From Toxorhynchites rutilus septentrionalis (taxonomy: Eukaryota > Arthropoda > Insecta > Diptera > Culicidae): a DNA stretch of 64,000 nt. This document shows, one piece after another, positions 33,490 to 44,939 of this stretch. The stretch covers positions 290,175,089 through 290,239,088 of the forward strand of contig NC_073746.1 of the NCBI RefSeq assembly GCF_029784135.1, written 5' to 3'. A program made the translations under genes and the position numbers. Numbering within the stretch: position 1 is the first letter of the stretch; every line of letters begins with the position of its first letter. The notes below the pieces were generated by a model that saw only the letters and a list, made by a program, of their open reading frames with translations, did no database searches and was not told where the DNA came from.

Positions 33490-34425
33490 TTTTTGACGTA
33501 GGACTACGTCTTTCATTTCTATACCGGGGTGTAAAATCAAAGTTTCGAAAACGAAAGCGTTACGCCGGAGACCGAGATTTTGAGCGTTAATAGCTTCTAA
33601 ACAACTGAACGAAATGGTATGATAAACACTTCATTCGAAAGATAAAATGTCTACGCGTTCTATACTTGTTACTTTTTGATCCAAACACTTGTTTCAATAG
33701 TCTTAAAATTGCTTTCAAAACAGGCTATTGAAATCACCAATCGGTATATAAGCGAGCGCCGCTCGGAAATCCACTCAGTTCTAATTGAACAGCGATTGGA
33801 GCATGTTGTCGCTGTTGTGGTGAAGCTCTTCGTTTATCATGAAAGCGCGGATGAACGGTGTCACCAAGAGCCTGTTTGTGCACCTAGGCCAGACATGAAT
33901 CCATCAAGAGGAGAGTGATGCCACAAACGGTTCCCCGGGAAGATCTCGAAGCAGCCGCTACACACACACATACTCGCGCGGAATTCTTTCCGTTTGGATG
34001 CCATTCAGCATCGAGAAAGATCCGGAAAATAATCTGCCAGTTCCTCTGGGAATTTAAAAATACATTCATATGAAAGAGTTTATTTGAATGTTTTCTATCC
34101 ATGTAACACTGTGACCAAATACATTTGGTTTTTTATGATTTTTTGGTTTTCAATCAATCGCAATGAACAGGATAGCTTCTGAAGATTATTCTTCCCCATC
34201 AGTAGGATATTTTCGTATCCAATATTGGATGCATAAAACCTTGTACCTCCAACGTAACGCTCTCGTTTTCGAAGTCCCCCAAATATTCATTTATTCATTC
34301 ATTCAGAATGGATTCAGATTCAACTTCAAACAAAGGATCACTGAATCAACGATAGTCCTACGTCACCATTGCGGTTATACCATAGATATAACCCACTTTC
34401 TGTTTTTTTTTATTGAATAAAATAA
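33490..34425 (+). mobile_element. GACGTAG-end element, copy A
   Basis: It begins TTTTGACGTAGGACTACGTC, whose GACGTAG..CTACGTC core is palindromic. The right side carries GATAGTCCTACGTCACC (34353-34369) followed by GCGGTTATACCATAGATATA and a T-run. Nearly the whole ~920 bp recurs in inverted orientation at 43625-44510 with only scattered differences. No transposase or RT is encoded. The interior has a TATA-type promoter at 33745-33780. The right-end block and the first ~60 bp also occur alone elsewhere (25867, 33493, 40285). The superfamily is not recognised. Confidence 0.6.
33745..33780 (+). promoter_or_regulatory. TATA box plus initiator-like site inside copy A
   Basis: TATATAAG at 33745-33752 is followed by TCAGTT at 33775-33780, which fits the arthropod initiator TCAGT. 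The spacing from the first T of the TATA box to the initiator A is 32 bp, normal for a Pol II core promoter. The intervening DNA, GCGAGCGCCGCTCGG, is a GC-rich palindrome. The same arrangement is kept in the 43.6-kb copy (minus strand, TATA box at 44256-44249). Only short frames follow, so a transcript would be non-coding or a captured promoter remnant. Confidence 0.5.
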
Positions 34426-34499
34426 TGTATATCATGAAACTAACTATCGGACAATTGAATAATCTCAAGCCCTTTCCTAACGGAAATATCTACTTCTAA

Positions 34500-35710
34500 T
34501 TGGTCGAGATTGACGACACATGCGGTGGTTCCCTAAAAGAGACATCAAAACCAAGCTTCCTGGGGGAAATCGACATTGCAAATACATGAAAGTAGGGGGA
34601 GCTATTCTGCCGTAATCTCGCAAAATGACGCAAGCGCCAGATGGAAGAATTTTCACTACGAGACTTTCGCAAAATTGCATGTATAATCAGCATACGCGTA
34701 CATTACGAAAATCTGAACTGTACAAATTGTGTACAATTGATGGAAAAACATTGCCATCGGCTCGATTTTTGAACAAATTAAGTTTTATTTAAGCTATGTT
34801 ACCAACACCAGTTTGTTGTGGAAACGGCAAATTTTAATCGATGTTTCCACATCCGATTGGCGCTCATCCATCAAAGTATGGGAGAATCTGTTTCCAAATA
34901 TTTTCTACAACATGCCACCGTTGGGCGAAGCATGAGGTAGCCTCAGGGAGAAGAGTTCTACACATTTTCCGTCTTTGTAGCATGCGTCGAGCGGGCTAAC
35001 GTAGTTGAGAACCCGATTGTAACAACTATGGACAATCCACAATGCAATTGAAAACATCCGTGTTGAATAAGATAATGCCGTCCGAAATTACCCGATGTAA
35101 AGAAAATACAGTGTACGCGGGGATGTTTTGAGTTTTGTTATGAGATGCGTTTAGATGGAGATTTTAGAAGAGTGCGGCTGTTCAACAAATCCAACATTTA
35201 CCCTTCGATCAACACTTAGTTTCAATTCATCCGAAAGAGACATTGAGCAAGTGAGATAAGTGAACATCGTCAAGATGTTTTGTCACTTGATTGATGTTGT
35301 TATTTGAAATTTGTTGTCCCTTCTCGTTCATTCTATGCCATCAGAACGGATCAAAAATCACATCCACATCAGATTCAAATTACGTTACATCATAAGGGAA
35401 ATGGCGGTTGCGCCAAATCACAGTGGAAATGGCGCTTACGCCATTCCGTTTTCGAGCATTTACGGGGTCATTTTTCCACATTTCAATAAAACTTCGCAGT
35501 CGTTTGAAAGGATTTGGTATTCTTTATCGATCTATAACATAAAAAGTAAAATGTCAATTTTGGCGCTTGCGTCACCTTGCGAGATCACGGCAGTATTGTT
35601 CTCATCGAAATGTGTTCGCTAACAGAAGCATCAAAACCAAGGTGCCCGAGGGAAATCGGCATTGAAAATATATGCAAGTCGGGGGCATTTTTGTATGGCA
35701 TGTAGGGTGG
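34500..35710. repeat. Two degenerate copies of a dispersed repeat
   Basis: CATCAAAACCAAGCTTCCTG-like text, then GAAATCGACATTGCAAATAC and AAGTAGGGGG, occurs at 34543-34601 and 35628-35690, and inverted at about 25235-25295. Between the copies, 35400-35450 has a short internal duplication (AAATGGCGGTTGCGCC and AAATGGCGCTTACGCC). Confidence 0.45.
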
Positions 35711-35799
35711 GTGATACGATTTATTCTAGCAAATAAAATCTTAATTTGGAACTTTAATGTTGGTTGCTTCGTGAAATTTCCTATCAATGACCGATCGTG

Positions 35800-37560
35800 T
35801 ATTGTGAAAAATTTAGCACAAGCGTAAATGTAAAATTGTATATGGTAGCAGTTGTGTTAAAAATGACTTGATATATGAAACGATTTATTTCAATTTTCAT
35901 AAATAGAAAACAAGGTGTGTTCCCGCTCGGGAACGGGTCGTTCGGTTTAAGCTGTCTTTTTTTGTTGTGTTCATTTTCACCCAAGGAAAGTTCATGCGGC
36001 GAGAAAAAATTGGAAAAGTAAAGAAATATTAGAAAAAGTGATTTCCCATATGCTCTACATAAGTTAATGCACAGTTACCAACTACGATCATAAACATTCA
36101 TCCTGAAATGACTTCCCGGCATAAAACCCGGACCTTGGAATTTCGCACCCTGCCATAAAATCATAAATAAGATTAAACACCGGATGAGGGTAAGATTAAG
36201 GAAAAACGAAATACAGAATATTAGAGTCGGGTAGACGTAAGAAAGAATGTAAAGACAGTTGCGTTTTTGGTTGTCAATAAATTAGGAGCTTCGCTCCAAA
36301 AGTAACTCACCCGAAATCGTTTCTTAACTCATATAGTATTAGATGTTGTTAGTCCAATTAAAATTCACATTGGGCTGAATAAACACTCAGAAAGTAAAAA
36401 TTAAAAAACAAAATTACCCTTTCCATTTCAAATATATTTTTTCTATATTAACCCTTTGCGGTCGTATTAAATTTGGGCATGGGTATCGTACTGGTCGGAA
36501 TTATTTTTCCTTGAAAAAGCAGTGACGCATGCTAGATTATGAAAAATAAACATTTTTTTATTTATTTTGTGAACTTTTTTTTTTTTTTTATCTGTATTAT
36601 AGTGATTTTCAACTCATTTGGCTGGTTCGTCACTTTTACTTCCATTTTTGGAAGAATGTCGGGAGTGAGAATTGAACTCGTGACCTTCAGCGTGAGAGGC
36701 ATGGATGTTACCACTACGCCAGATCGCCTCCATTTTGTGAACTTTATTTTGTGCGAAATCTTTCGAAATAGTCTCCAAGAGTAAATCATATGAAGTATAA
36801 TTAATCCATAATTTTATTTTCATTATTCGTTAAAAATGAGATACTTTTGCCATTAATGAAATAAATGAATAATTGATGTCAATGTGTATCCGAAAAGATC
36901 AGCACTTTTCAATTTTAACAAAGTTTATTTTATTCATATTATTTATTATTCAGATGACATAAGACACTTATGCAAACAATTATTCTGCTCTTTAACAACA
37001 ACTACTTCAGTGTATCCGAATTGATCAAAAGTTTTCACTTTAGATGAACAAAGATTTTGTCGCTTGAGACACTTATACGATTATTCAAATAACATGAGAC
37101 ATTTATGCAAACAGTAGTTCTGATATTTATGAAAAATCTTTTTCATCACACCAAAGTATTACAATGGCTAAAGTCTGCTGTTGTAATTTTTGGCCCACAT
37201 TCTTATGCATGCAAGGCACTGTGCGTTATTTTGTGTGGGTGACCACTTAGTTTGATACTTAGTACCGTTATCTATTACTCATAGAAGCGTCGTATTGATT
37301 CGTGAACAGGTTCATTAGACATCAAGCTTCATTTAGGAAAAGCATAAACTGATACTTAGTCGCGTAAAATATAAGATTAGCATGGTTTCTTGCTGTGGTG
37401 GCTGAGAGCAGACAAACGACCAGAACGGTAAAAAAGGTATGGTGGCTGAGAGCAGACGACCAAAAAGAGTTAAAGTAACATGTTTTTACTGATGACAAAA
37501 AATGATAATTGTGTTCGGTATTGGTGATTATCTTATATTAAATTGGTGAGTTAGTTTTAT
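35800..37560. other. No gene; TTAA-type MITE end, SINE and a small tandem duplication
   Basis: TTAACCCTTTGCGGTCGTATT at 36448-36468 has the form of a piggyBac-type MITE terminus; no partner end is visible. At 37396-37465 a ~30-bp unit with GGTGGCTGAGAGCAGAC and CGACC is repeated twice. The SINE at 36578-36731 is listed separately. The rest is AT-rich and unassigned. Confidence 0.4.
36578..36731 (-). mobile_element. tRNA-derived SINE, full length, second copy
   Basis: This is the reverse complement of the 24.3-kb SINE: GGAGGCGATCTGGCGTAGTG at its 5' end, the same box A, a box B region AGTTCAATTCTCAC, and an A-run tail of about 12. A perfect 14-bp target duplication, ATTTTGTGAACTTT, flanks it (36564-36577 and 36732-36745). 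Differences from the other copy are scattered substitutions, so the family is moderately old. Confidence 0.9.
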
Positions 37561-37561
37561 A

Positions 37562-38859
37562 AAGGGTGTGTCACATCAAATTGCATCACGGAAAAAACGC
37601 TGTAGAAATTTAATTTTTAGGAATTATATCTTCAGCTTTCGCTTATAATCAGATAAGAGTGTATAGATCACGTTGGCCATGCTTCACTGTCAATTTTTCG
37701 TAAATTTGGAAAAATGTCGTCGAACGAAAAAGAGCGTCGTGAATTAATCCTGCGCACTCATTTCGAGAATCCGGAGTTGTCACGTCGGGACATCGGTAAG
37801 ATGCTGGGAATCGTCCAATCCACGGTCAGCAGAGTACTAAAACGATACTTCGAGAACCTAACCATCGACCGGAAGGTGAAGAACGGCAAAAATGGATGCT
37901 CCGTCAGTGAAAAAGATCACAAGCGCGTAGGTAAGCAGTTTAGACGTGATCCGAGAAGTTCGGTCCGGGATGTCGCCAATAAGCTGAATTTGTCAAGTTC
38001 ATTCGTCCAGCGGACCAAGCAGCGGGAGGGCCTGCGTACATACAAGGTTCAGAAGGCTCATAACCGCGACGGAAGGCAAAACATGGTGGGGAAGACGCGA
38101 GCCCGGAAGCTGTACACCGAAATGCTGACGAAGCCGCATTGCCTGGTAATGGACGACGAAACCTACGTCAAAGCGGACTTTCGTCAGCTGCCGGGCCTGT
38201 TGTTCTTCTCCGCAGAGGACAAATTCAGCGTTCCGGAGGAGATTCGCAAGCAGAAACTATCCAAGTTTGCCAAAAAGTACATGGTGTGGCAAGCGATCTG
38301 CTCTTGCGGAAAGCGGAGCGCCCCCTTCGTGATGACCGGCACGGTAAACGGGCAGGTTTACCTTAAGGAGTGCCTACAGAAGCGCTTACTACCACTATTG
38401 AAGCAGCACGAGGGCCCGACCATCTTCTGGCCGGATCTCGCTTCGTGCCACTATTCAAAGGACGTGTTGGAGTGGTACGAAGCCAACGGGGTCACCTTCG
38501 TACCAAAGGAAATGAACCCGCCCAACGCGCCGGAGCTTCGCCCAATAGAGAAATATTGGGCGATTATGAAGCAGGCCCTCCGGAAGAACCCAAAAGTTGT
38601 CAAATCGGAGGCGGACTTCAAGAGAAAATGGATTTCTGTTCAAAAAAAACTACAACCTGACGTTGTACAGAACCTTATGGACGGGGTAAAGAGAAAGGTG
38701 CGAGCATACGGGCTTGGGCTCGAAGTATGAATAAAAAGAAAATGCCAAAAGTTGTTTAATAGTTTTTATTTTACTGTCTAAAATTTTCAAAAGGATCGGT
38801 CTACTGGGCGAATTTCTACAGCGTTTTTTCCGTGATGCAATTTGATGTGACACACCCTT
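37562..38859 (+). mobile_element. DD37E Tc1/mariner transposon, copy A, structurally complete
   Basis: The terminal inverted repeats are 49 bp and identical, starting AAGGGTGTGTCACATCAAAT and ending near CGCTGTAGAAATT. They are flanked by TA (37560-37561 and 38860-38861). The 1298-bp element carries one uninterrupted transposase gene. Family placement follows from the 37-residue spacing between the last two catalytic residues, the hallmark of ITmD37E elements known from Aedes and Anopheles. Identical repeats and an intact frame mean this copy could be autonomous. Confidence 0.93.
37714..38730 (+). CDS. DD37E Tc1/mariner transposase, intact
   Basis: The 338-residue enzyme would excise and reinsert the element at TA sites in the nucleus. 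Residues ~21-45 (ELSRRDIGKMLGIVQSTVSR) and ~84-105 (VRDVANKLNLSSSFVQR) are two helix-turn-helix units forming the paired-like DNA-binding domain. The DDE domain has D148 in VMDDETYV, D241 in FWPDLASCHYSKD and E279 in RPIEKYW, with 37 residues between the last two. The start ATG at 37714 lies 104 bp after the 5' terminal repeat and is followed by MSSNEKERRE, a normal N-terminus for the family. The stop is at 38728-38730. No stop or frameshift is seen. The second copy at 48.4 kb differs at a few residues and is broken. Confidence 0.93.
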   Translation: MSSNEKERRELILRTHFENPELSRRDIGKMLGIVQSTVSRVLKRYFENLTIDRKVKNGKNGCSVSEKDHKRVGKQFRRDPRSSVRDVANKLNLSSSFVQRTKQREGLRTYKVQKAHNRDGRQNMVGKTRARKLYTEMLTKPHCLVMDDETYVKADFRQLPGLLFFSAEDKFSVPEEIRKQKLSKFAKKYMVWQAICSCGKRSAPFVMTGTVNGQVYLKECLQKRLLPLLKQHEGPTIFWPDLASCHYSKDVLEWYEANGVTFVPKEMNPPNAPELRPIEKYWAIMKQALRKNPKVVKSEADFKRKWISVQKKLQPDVVQNLMDGVKRKVRAYGLGLEV

Positions 38860-39259
38860 TATTTCATCCATACATAACACAGAAGGCATCTCGTCTAGGG
38901 TCAAAGAGGGCTGTTTTCATCATATCTCATACCACTTCGGCATCTTCTATCTGATACGCACCACCAAACGACTGTTTACCATACTCCTGTCATCATCACT
39001 CGGTAAACACTGGTGGAGTGATCAATCAATACCCAACAACCAAACAAAATTGCCCTTTCCAGGGCCATCAAATCATTATCAAAGAGATTAACGATGTAAT
39101 TCTTCAAACATATCCAAAATCAACAGATAGCCTAACAGAATCCTACGTCAAATATGCGGTCGTGTCTCGGACACAACCCTCCTGTGACTTTTTTTGTTGC
39201 CAGCCAACTTCATGCATTAACTGCTGTCCAATCACGACTTTAATAAAATGTCAACAGGT

Positions 39260-40065
39260 ACTCATTAAGGTGCTAATGCACCCTGTATGGGAAAAATCGA
39301 CCTTAAAATTTCAAAAAGTTACCTAATACAAAATGATCACCACTTGGAAAAATACCCTATGTAAAATTTCAACGCAATCGGACTTAAGCGAGAGTGGCGT
39401 GGAAGTGGTCAAAGTTTGAGATATTTTGAAAATCGAAAAAACACCCAAGATGGAGGTTTATATAAAAATGGTATTTTCGTTTTTTTATGCAAAATGTCTT
39501 AAAATTGCATGATACATGGATCCACTGTCATCTCCAAAAACGTATGGTTTAGGGTGCCAATGCAATTGGTTATTTCGATTTTTTATTTGGAACTTCTTGC
39601 GAAATTTTGGTTTACACGATAAAATACCCAATGCAGAATACTAGCTCAATCGGACTTTACTAGTGTCGCAAACGTTAAAATTTGTATTTTATAAAAACCT
39701 AAAAATCATAGAAATACGGAATTTTCGAAAACAAATATTTGATACCAAATGTCTTGAAATTGCATGAAACGTCAAGATTTAAGTTATCTCAAAAACAATT
39801 TTTGTCAAAAATCAACTTTTCAGAAGGGAAAACGAGCGAGTGCCAAGTCAATTTTTGACAAAACAATTTTTTGAGATAACAGGAAATCTCGACGTTTTGT
39901 AAAATTTTAACTAGTAAATGAAGTCTGATTGAGCTAATATTCGGCATTGGGTATTTTATCTAGTAAATCAACACTTCGCACGGAGTTCCATATGAAACAT
40001 CGAGATGACCATTTTCATTGGCACCCTAAACCATAATTTTTTTCACGTATTTGTAAAAAAGACAA
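39260..40065. repeat. Foldback repeat with GGTGC(C/T)AATG ends
   Basis: GGTGCTAATGCACC at 39269 and CATTTTCATTGGCACCCTAA near 40010 lie at the two sides. In the middle, AAACGTCAAGATTT...GTTATCTCAAAAACAATTTT (about 39767-39800) pairs with AATTTTTTGAGATAAC...GAAATCTCGACGTTTT (about 39868-39898). Words such as TCAATCGGACTT, TAGTGTCGCA and AAATTGCATGAAAC recur many times. The same text makes up 62104-62910 and, partly, 50080-50395. Confidence 0.65.
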
Positions 40066-40514
40066 AGTTCCATAGTATCGATGTTTGACAAAAAAAGATT
40101 CATGCGATTTGAAGACATTTAACATGAAAAAAAACCGTAAACACTATTTTCACGTAGCCACAATCCAATTGTTTTGATTTAGATAGGTTGCTTCTAATAA
40201 GTTTTCGAACTATTGAAATAAGTTTGAGAGACAATAAGTCTCGTTTTACGAAATTTTAAACTTACACTCCAGAACAAAAATCAAAGGTATAGTCCTACGT
40301 CAACAGATGCGTAAGGCGAGGTAAAGAAATAAGTAAAGAAGTTGAATAGAATAACCAATTAGGTTGATTAACTTAAGCTGAATGAAGTCACAACGCAGAC
40401 GATTGATTGGACGAAAACATTCACCACATTATCACTCATAAATCTCCAATGCTGCAAAATGTAATTAAATTTCTCAATATAAAGTAAATGTCTATTCTCC
40501 TATTGTATTTTTAT

Positions 40515-42495
40515 GAGCCTGATCACGAACATCACTGCCACGTACGCTTTCACGTCACTTACACTTCACTTAATCTTTTTGTGTCTATCATCATTGTCAC
40601 GGACAGTTACGTGTGAAAATGAACTCCGTGAAGTGAACGTGTTCTTTCCCGTTTATGAGAGACATGTGTGTGCTCGACGGCGCCAGTGGTTGTATGGTTA
40701 GCGTAACAGCCTCACAATCCGATCGGCCTGGGTTCAATCCCAGCTGGCGTCGTTGGGATTTTCTGAGGCGAAAAATCTCTGGTTACGTCTTCCTTCGGAG
40801 CGGAAGTAAAAGAAGTTGGCCCGGCTCATGAGTTGTTGAGTCTGATAGGTAGGAACAGGTGGAGTCGCCTCCCTGATGTTGGTGATTGGCACTAAAGTGG
40901 CGGAAATAGGCCGACGAAAAATAAGCGAAGATAAAAAAAAAAAAAAAGAGAGACATGTTGATTGCAGAATGTCGGGTGTTTGAACGTTGTGTCGGTTGCA
41001 TAATTTCGGACGTTTAAACGTTATTGAGGTAAAATTAATACAGCGTATGAGATAATATTCCAATATTCCATTATACCTCGATGATTAGTTTGCTGAATCA
41101 AATGCTGGCTCAAAGATGAGGAGGGATTCTTGGTTGTTCGGGAATAATATAGTTGTTGAACATATGGGAATGTAATTCTACGCTAGAGATAAAACATGAA
41201 TGTTATGTTTAATAATCGAAATCTCGCATACTCTTGTACTTAGCTCTGTCTTACTCGTTTTAATAGTGAGAAATATTTAGAATCATTTTTTATGAATCGT
41301 TTCTACAATTTTGATGAATAATAATATCTTCTATATCTCAGAACAAACCCGAATTTATCCACCCCATGATCAGTATAATCTGAGCTATTCCCATATGGGA
41401 TTCTGAAGTTTATTCATCTTATCCTTCCCATTCTCGTGTAATTTGATATACGGGACATGAGGTTTGATTTAATTATTTAAACAGAAACTGGTCAGCAGTG
41501 TCGGTCAGAAGCATAATCCTCATAGTAAACATCTAATGGGTTTCAATGAATTTGAAAAAAGCGGAAAGTGATTCAGATTTTCTTTAGACGGATATCAAAA
41601 TTATGGAAAAAAAAACTAGAGAAAAATTTAAAACAGTATCTTGAGAATGCTTTGCAATAATAGACTCATTTTTTCCTTGTTTGAAACTTATTATTACTTT
41701 TTTAATATTCTTTCAATCAAAATATGTCTTCAAAACAATACCGTTAAAAATATCTATAACGTAAATAGTTATTAATATCGTCCTGATTCTGATCTGGGCC
41801 ACCAATTGTGAATGTTTGAATTACAAAAAAATAGCGCAGCAATGTTGGAAAAACTTTACAGTTATTATTTTATATTCAAAATATCAACAAATAAACATTA
41901 TACATAATCAATCATGATTGTATTTGGGCCAGTGACCTCCATTGCCATTTTATGGTGTTGCAACTCTCTCTTAGTCTAATCCTAAAAATAGAAACAAAAA
42001 ATTTCTGTTCATCCAAGACAATCGGAAGTAGACCTCCGCCATGTTTCAATGGGTCTACGGGAACTACATTTTTATTCCTTAATTACATCCCATAGTGCAT
42101 TCACCGAATCCAAATAAACAAATTTACGTCCTCTGGATACGTCAGAATTTCGTTCTAAAAATGCCACCAGGCGGGTAAATTGCTGTTTGTTTATCTTTTG
42201 TTTCTTAAACAAGACAAGACAAGATCCAAAATGTTAGCAAAAAAGCTAAATAAATACGAAATTAAACTTACTCCATTCCGCGTGACTAGCTTTCACCATC
42301 CAAAACACAAGTGACAAATATACCTGTTTTTCTCCGTGACATGACAGTATCGTGGTATCCATAATAACACCTAGTTCATCTAAGTTGACACGACGGATGA
42401 ACTCTTCTGGATTCTACACACACGGTGACAGCCGTACCAAGGTTGTATACAATTCACTTCGTTTTCACCGTGAAGTGACGTTCGTGATCAGGCCC
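40515..42495. mobile_element. TIR element with GGGCCTGATCACGAAC ends
   Basis: GAGCCTGATCACGAACATCACT at 40515 is matched at the right by the reverse complement of GGGCCTGATCACGAACGTCACT (42495 inward). The similarity continues loosely through CACTTCAC-rich text. No transposase frame is visible in the 2.0 kb. A SINE with its own target duplication is inserted near the left end. The target duplication of the element itself is not clear. A similar GGGCCTGATTCT motif bounds the unit at 54306-55734. Confidence 0.55.
40668..40947 (+). mobile_element. tRNA-derived SINE, second family, full length
   Basis: The head GGCGCCAGTGGTTGTATGG...CTGGCGTC folds like a tRNA: acceptor strands GCGCCAG/CTGGCGT and T arm CTGGGTTCAATCCCAG, which contains a perfect box B (GGTTCAATCC). 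A tRNA-unrelated body of about 190 bp follows, ending in A15. A perfect 11-bp duplication, GAGAGACATGT, flanks it (40657-40667 and 40948-40958). It is unrelated in sequence to the shorter SINE at 24.3 and 36.6 kb. It is not a functional tRNA: the anticodon arm is poor and the body continues past the acceptor stem. Confidence 0.9.
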
Positions 42496-42499
42496 AGTA

Positions 42500-43620
42500 T
42501 CTATGTTATGAATTGAATAAATTATCTTAATACAAAACAACAACATAAATTGGAATCTATAGCTATTCGTTGTCATTCCAATGTACAGTGTCATAATTTC
42601 AATTATTATAATATCAATTCAATATACTCTTTAATCTCACTCATACTTAATATTCAATGGTCATAACTTGATCCTGGCACGTTTTCTCATCTGAATAAAG
42701 CATATTGAATGGAAAAGCGAAATATAAAACTGTGGAAATTTTCATTACCCATGCCAGAGTAGTTTCTTCCGCTTTTTATAGATCACTATAACACATCCGA
42801 TAAATTTATAGTTTGGGATGTGGTTATAAAAACATTTGCCGAAACGAACCCGAGCACAGGACATAAACTCATTAGAAATACGCGTTTTACGAGCGCCTTT
42901 GGCCGGCAGCATGAGTATCTCTCAGATACGTGATTCCGTTCGTACTTATTTCGTCCCAACGAATGGGCAGCGTTAAGGCTTCCTTTCTTGCATAGCACAC
43001 ATAGCTCATTTTTATGCAAGTACGCCTCACGCACATCACGTAGATAACTGACCTTTTCTGCTCCGTGACAAGAAAAATTCACATTTTATTACGCGTTTCC
43101 TCTGTGCTGACGAAGAAAAAAACCATCGTGTGGCGCTAAACATTACCACCGCCACCGCAGAGTGGCCAACAAGCTGCAAAGCATACTAAAAGTGCAAACA
43201 CTTTATTTATCTGCTGTAAATATTTGAACACCACGAGGCCGGCTTTCGCTTCCGCTCGGAGTGCTGTTTTTCGACTGGACAGCACTTCCTAGCGCAAACA
43301 GCGAATCATCCCGCCTGTCAGCAGCATCAGGTGCCACAAAGTGGTCGTGAGCGTTTTGGCAAAGGGTGCATTTTTTAGCATGTTTATAGGTGGTTGCCCG
43401 CTGGAGTATTTTCACGAGAAGGGTACATACAATCACAATAATTTCAGTCCCGATACTCTACAGCTTCGTCCCCGGGTAAGTAGGGCAACAGGGGGTAAGA
43501 AGCGCCGTCCGTGTGAAACGTTCCACCATGATAACCATTGAAAAGCGAATTACTGACAAGATTTTTCTGAATTAATAGCTTTATTCCGTTTTTGAATACC
43601 ATTTAATGGTGTTTTAGAGT
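42500..43620. other. No recognised gene; GC-richer patch
   Basis: The part 42820-43540 has fewer AT runs than its surroundings and three open frames of 66-98 codons on both strands, none recognised. A minus frame (43082-42786) has several Cys and His residues, but they do not form a known zinc-finger spacing. No element ends are seen. Confidence 0.35.
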
Positions 43621-43624
43621 AAAA

Positions 43625-44510
43625 AACAGGAAGTGGGTTATATCTATGGTATAACCGCAAGGGTGACGTAGGACTATCGTTGATTTAGAGATCATTTGTA
43701 TGAAGTTGAATCTGAATTCATTCTGAATGAATGAATATTTGGAGAACTTCGAAAACGAGAGCGTTACGTTGGAGGCACAAGGTTTTATGCATCCAATATT
43801 GGATACGGAAATATCCTACTGATGGGGAAGAATAATCTTCAGAAGCTATCCTGTTGATTGCGATTGATTGAAAAATCACAAAACCTAATGTATTTGGTCA
43901 CAGTGTTACATGGATAGAAAACATTCAAATAAACTCTTTCACATGAATGTATTTCTAAATTCCTAGAGGAACTGGCAGATTATTTTCCGGATCTTTCTCG
44001 ATCCAAATGGAAAGAATTCCGTGCGTGTATGTGTGTGTGTAGCGGCTGCTTCGAGATCTTCCCGGGGAACCGTTTGTAGCATCACTCTCCTCCTGATGGA
44101 TTCCCTTCTGGCCTAAGGTGCACAAACAGGCTCCTGGTGACACCGTTCATCCGCGCTTTCATGATAAATGAAGAGCTTCACCACAACAGCGACAACATGC
44201 TCCAATCGCTGTTCAATTAGAACTGAGTGGATTTCCGAGCGGCGCTCGCTTATATACCGATTGGTGATTTCAATAGCCTATTTTGAAAGCAAATTTAAGA
44301 CTATTGAAACAAGTTTTTGGATCAGAAAGTAACAAGTATAGAACGCGTAGACATTTTATCTTTCGAATGAAGTGTTTATCATACCATTTCGTTCAGTTGT
44401 TTAGGAGCTATTAACACTCAAAATCTCGGTCTTCGGCGTAACGCTTTCGTTTTCGAAACTTTGATTTTACACCCCAGTATAGAAATGAAAGACGTAGTCC
44501 TACGTCAAAA
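43625..44510 (-). mobile_element. GACGTAG-end element, copy B
   Basis: This is an inverted copy of 33490-34425. On the minus strand it starts ATTTTGACGTAGGACTACGT and runs through the same TATATAAGCGAGCGCCGCTC promoter, ACACTGTGACCAAATACATT and TCCGTATCCAATATTGG blocks. It ends at GCGGTTATACCATAGATATA. Differences from copy A are single-base changes and a few short indels, including 12 bp absent near 44000. The short frames are disrupted differently in the two copies, which argues against selection for protein. Confidence 0.6.
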
Positions 44511-44910
44511 TCCCGTCATGCTTATTGCAATTTAGGGCAACTCGACAAATGCTGAACGCTTAAGCTTGGTATGTTCATACATTTTTTATTTCTTCGTGAT
44601 AAAACATGAAATTACTGAAAACTCCCCAGTATCACTCTATAGAACCATTAAGCGTCATTTCTTGTTATATTTATTATATTGGACCATTTGCATTGTTCAA
44701 GAAAAAATATTTTTCCAATGGTGTTCTGGAACCCAATTGTTGAACAAATATCCGTCCATTCAACCAAATGTTGAATGATACTCGCTAGATGTTCAATAGT
44801 TTGTTTCTACCTCAACAACATTCGTTCGAGAAACCAAGGCGCTTAGAAGTATATCCTAAGGTGGGTCAATATGTGAAAACCACTCTGTAGTTATTTTGAA
44901 GGTATGCTGT

Positions 44911-44934
44911 GTTTTGTTTGTAAACAAAACACAA
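44911..44934. other. 24-bp near-perfect palindrome
   Basis: GTGTTTTGTTTG-TAAACAAAACAC is palindromic except for its central two positions. Forkhead-type TGTTTAC/GTAAACA words lie at its centre. It is isolated in an AT-rich, gene-free stretch. Confidence 0.4.
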
Positions 44935-44939
44935 TAAGC

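Noticed and set aside
40678..40755. Functional tRNA gene
   Set aside because: Acceptor and T arms are good but the anticodon arm is poor, and a SINE body, poly-A tail and target duplication follow.
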